DNA of 7,159 nt from the NCBI GenBank assembly GCA_027025255.1, contig JALVRC010000131.1:4689-11847 (forward strand), given 5' to 3'. Both the position numbers and the translations under genes were made by a program. How positions within the stretch are numbered: position 1 is the first letter of the stretch; the number at the start of each line of letters is the position of its first letter. Source of the DNA: Caldifarciminota bacterium. Lineage in GTDB: Bacteria; Hydrothermota; Tepidihabitantia; B3-TA06; JALVRC01. A model generated the notes under the pieces. The model was not told the DNA's origin. It did no database searches and saw only the letters and a list, made by a program, of their open reading frames with translations. Positions 5,807 to 7,159 of this stretch are shown one piece after another.

Positions 5807-5842
5807 TTGCGTTAACCTTTTCGTTAACCTTTGCGTTAACCT
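5807..5842 (-). repeat. Three 12-bp tandem repeats directly after the Fic stop codon
   Basis: Read on the minus strand the units are AGGTTAACGCAA, AGGTTAACGAAA and AGGTTAACGCAA, each centred on the palindrome GTTAAC. They begin inside the Fic stop codon. Because the unit is 12 bp it preserves frame: past the TAG, the Fic frame would read VNAKVNEKVNARD before a TAA. VNxK-type repeats are known as linkers next to winged-helix domains in some bacterial regulators, so this may be a lost coding linker. It could also be a set of protein-binding sites. Confidence 0.7.
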
Positions 5843-6878
5843 ATTCAAGTACATAATAGATTACTTTCCCTTTTCCTTTTTGTTCAATGATGCCTAATTC
5901 TTTAAGTTTTTTTATTATCTTATAAGCAGCTGGACGGGAAATATTAAACATTTTCTGAATATCACCAGAGCTTATCTTTCCATTTCTCTGGATAAACTCT
6001 ATTATCTTCATTTGTCTATCAGTTAAAGCAATCTGCCCTTTCTTTTCTCGTTTTTTACCTTCAATGGAAAGCTGTAGAACCCTTTCTTTCACTCGCAGTA
6101 TTGAAATCTTTACACCCTCCGTGAAATACTCAAGCCACTTTGTAATGTCAAGGGTATTTTGGTCAACAGATTTCAAAGCATTGTAATAGGCAATCCTTTC
6201 CATGTCATAGTAATCATCGAGAATAAAGAATCTTTTTATATCAAATTCCCTTATGTACAGTATAAGTGTAGCAAGTGCTCTTGCAGTTCTACCGTTTCCG
6301 TCCACAAAAAGGTGAATCCTTACAAATTCGTAATGAGAAATTCCTGCCACAAGCACAGGATGTAATTTAAGAGATGCTTCAGCATTCAGCCATTTGATAA
6401 AATTTTTCATAAGAGAAGGGACCTTTTCCTGAGATGGTGGCATAAATATCACTTCTTTGGTTAATCTATTTCCAACATATACCTGAATTTTCCTGTATTC
6501 TCCCTCCCATTCAGGTTTTCCAAGTGTTTCTCTGGTTATATCCCTATGCAAGCTTAAAATGTGCTTTTCTTCTATTATACCCTTATGCTGATATTTCTCT
6601 ATATGTTCCAGAACATTAAGGTAATTCAAAACTTCCTGTTTCGCTCTTCTTGTAGCAGTTACCTTTCTACCGCGAGCAAGTCGGCTGACCTCTTCAAGAG
6701 TGAGAGGATTACCCTCAATTGCAGTTGAGGCGTGCGTTGCCCTGATAATCGCCTCTCTTCTCAGGGAAACTTCCCATTTAGGTACAAGATAAGCATTCAA
6801 AATTATTTCTCTGGCAGACGTGATTTCAATCAGGTTATTTACAATACTATCTGTATATCTAAATATGGGTTTAAACAT
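5841..6878 (-). CDS. Fic-domain protein (AMP transferase family) with C-terminal winged helix, 345 aa
   Basis: Fic enzymes transfer AMP or related groups from nucleotides to hydroxyl side chains of proteins. The catalytic loop HLFVDGNGRTAR is at residues 189-200. It keeps the catalytic His and the DGNGR anion-binding loop but has Leu where most members have Pro (HPFxDGNGR). The N-terminal helix carries STAIEGN (51-57), the (S/T)xxxE(G/N) inhibitory motif of class II Fic proteins, whose Glu55 would block ATP placement by contacting Arg200. Residues 125-150 form the beta-hairpin flap that docks the target. Residues 285-345 form a winged helix (SSGDIQKMFNISRPAAYKIIKKLKELGIIEQKGKGKVIYY), suggesting DNA binding. 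GGAGG six bases before ATG supports the start. No toxin or antitoxin partner is adjacent, in line with self-inhibition. No clear promoter is visible in front. It may be read through from the glmS fragment. Confidence 0.93.
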   Translation of the reverse strand: MFKPIFRYTDSIVNNLIEITSAREIILNAYLVPKWEVSLRREAIIRATHASTAIEGNPLTLEEVSRLARGRKVTATRRAKQEVLNYLNVLEHIEKYQHKGIIEEKHILSLHRDITRETLGKPEWEGEYRKIQVYVGNRLTKEVIFMPPSQEKVPSLMKNFIKWLNAEASLKLHPVLVAGISHYEFVRIHLFVDGNGRTARALATLILYIREFDIKRFFILDDYYDMERIAYYNALKSVDQNTLDITKWLEYFTEGVKISILRVKERVLQLSIEGKKREKKGQIALTDRQMKIIEFIQRNGKISSGDIQKMFNISRPAAYKIIKKLKELGIIEQKGKGKVIYYVLE

Positions 6879-6895
6879 TTTTGTCCTCCATTATC

Positions 6896-7159
6896 TTAAC
6901 ATTGTTTTAACATCCTGGGCTGAATATCAACAGCATACACCTTCCCTTTTTCAGCAACAGGTAGCCGTCCATTTTGAGCACCGCACACTCGTCTTCTTCC
7001 AATGCCACCACCCTGTTGGTGTACGGCAGAAGGGCGGGGATATCGGAAGCTACAAAGTACTCACCATCCCCTACCCCGAGAATCAGAGGACTGTCCTTGC
7101 GGTAAGCCACTATCTTCTCCGGTTCTTTTTCCGACATCACCACCAAGGCGTAGGAGCCC
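6896..7159 (-). pseudogene. glmS: glmS fragment (glutaminase domain), frameshifted and truncated
   Basis: The intact enzyme makes glucosamine-6-phosphate from fructose-6-phosphate and glutamine for cell-wall synthesis. The visible part reads GSYALVVMSEKEPEKIVAYR, then KDSPLILGVGDGEYFVASDI and PALLPYTNRVVALEEDE, a clear match to the later part of the GlmS glutaminase domain. The N-terminal catalytic Cys lies beyond the right edge. After DGYLLLKKG the frame changes: as read it ends RCMLLIFSPGC at 6907, but one extra base at the G run (6944-6946 on the plus strand) gives KVYAVDIQPRMLKQC and a stop at 6896. Either way the two isomerase (SIS) domains, which should follow within about 15-25 residues, are absent. 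GC content here is about 57-60% in two lines counted by hand, against about 42% in one line counted inside the neighbouring Fic gene. This implies foreign origin or an assembly join. The stop lies 17 bases before the Fic start. Confidence 0.8.

Noticed and set aside
6891..6930. Promoter for the Fic gene (TTGATA and GATAAT-like elements)
   Set aside because: The boxes are 26 or more bases apart, or the -10 falls on the ribosome site, so no workable pairing exists.

Overview
The window reads as accessory DNA from a low-GC, diderm (Gram-negative type) bacterium. Evidence for an outer membrane is a signal-peptide beta-barrel protein, a secreted beta-helix protein and a secreted TPR-like protein. 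The lineage cannot be fixed from sequence alone. Every convincing gene lies on the minus strand. Several have AAGGAGG-type ribosome binding sites, and four upstream regions carry very similar sigma-70-type promoters with a 16-base spacer.

Read in the direction of transcription (high to low coordinates), the window opens with a fragment of glmS (glutamine:fructose-6-phosphate aminotransferase, glutaminase domain). It is clearly more GC-rich than the rest, frameshifted near its end, and stops before the isomerase half. Next is an intact Fic-domain protein (AMPylase family) with an N-terminal inhibitory motif and a C-terminal winged helix. About 630 bases without an intact gene follow. They hold a three-copy 12-bp tandem repeat, degraded coding-like stretches and a consensus promoter.

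That promoter serves a two-gene unit: an NmrA-like NAD(P)-binding protein and an M16 metallopeptidase. Past the M16 gene come a short readable tail in another frame, a second consensus promoter and what looks like a remnant of a second Fic-type gene. A lone outer-membrane beta-barrel gene comes next. It is bracketed by GTTGTAC upstream and its exact complement downstream, and the downstream copy lies in a palindrome of about 129 bp. This arrangement fits an integron gene cassette with its attC site, although no integrase is visible.

The window ends with two independently promoted genes for exported proteins: a 343-residue TPR-like protein, and a beta-helix repeat protein that runs off the left edge.

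No tRNA, rRNA, CRISPR array, intact insertion sequence or good intrinsic terminator was found. The main points of interest are the cassette-like structure, the foreign glmS fragment, and several frameshifts or remnants, two of them at A7 runs. The latter could be real decay or assembly error.
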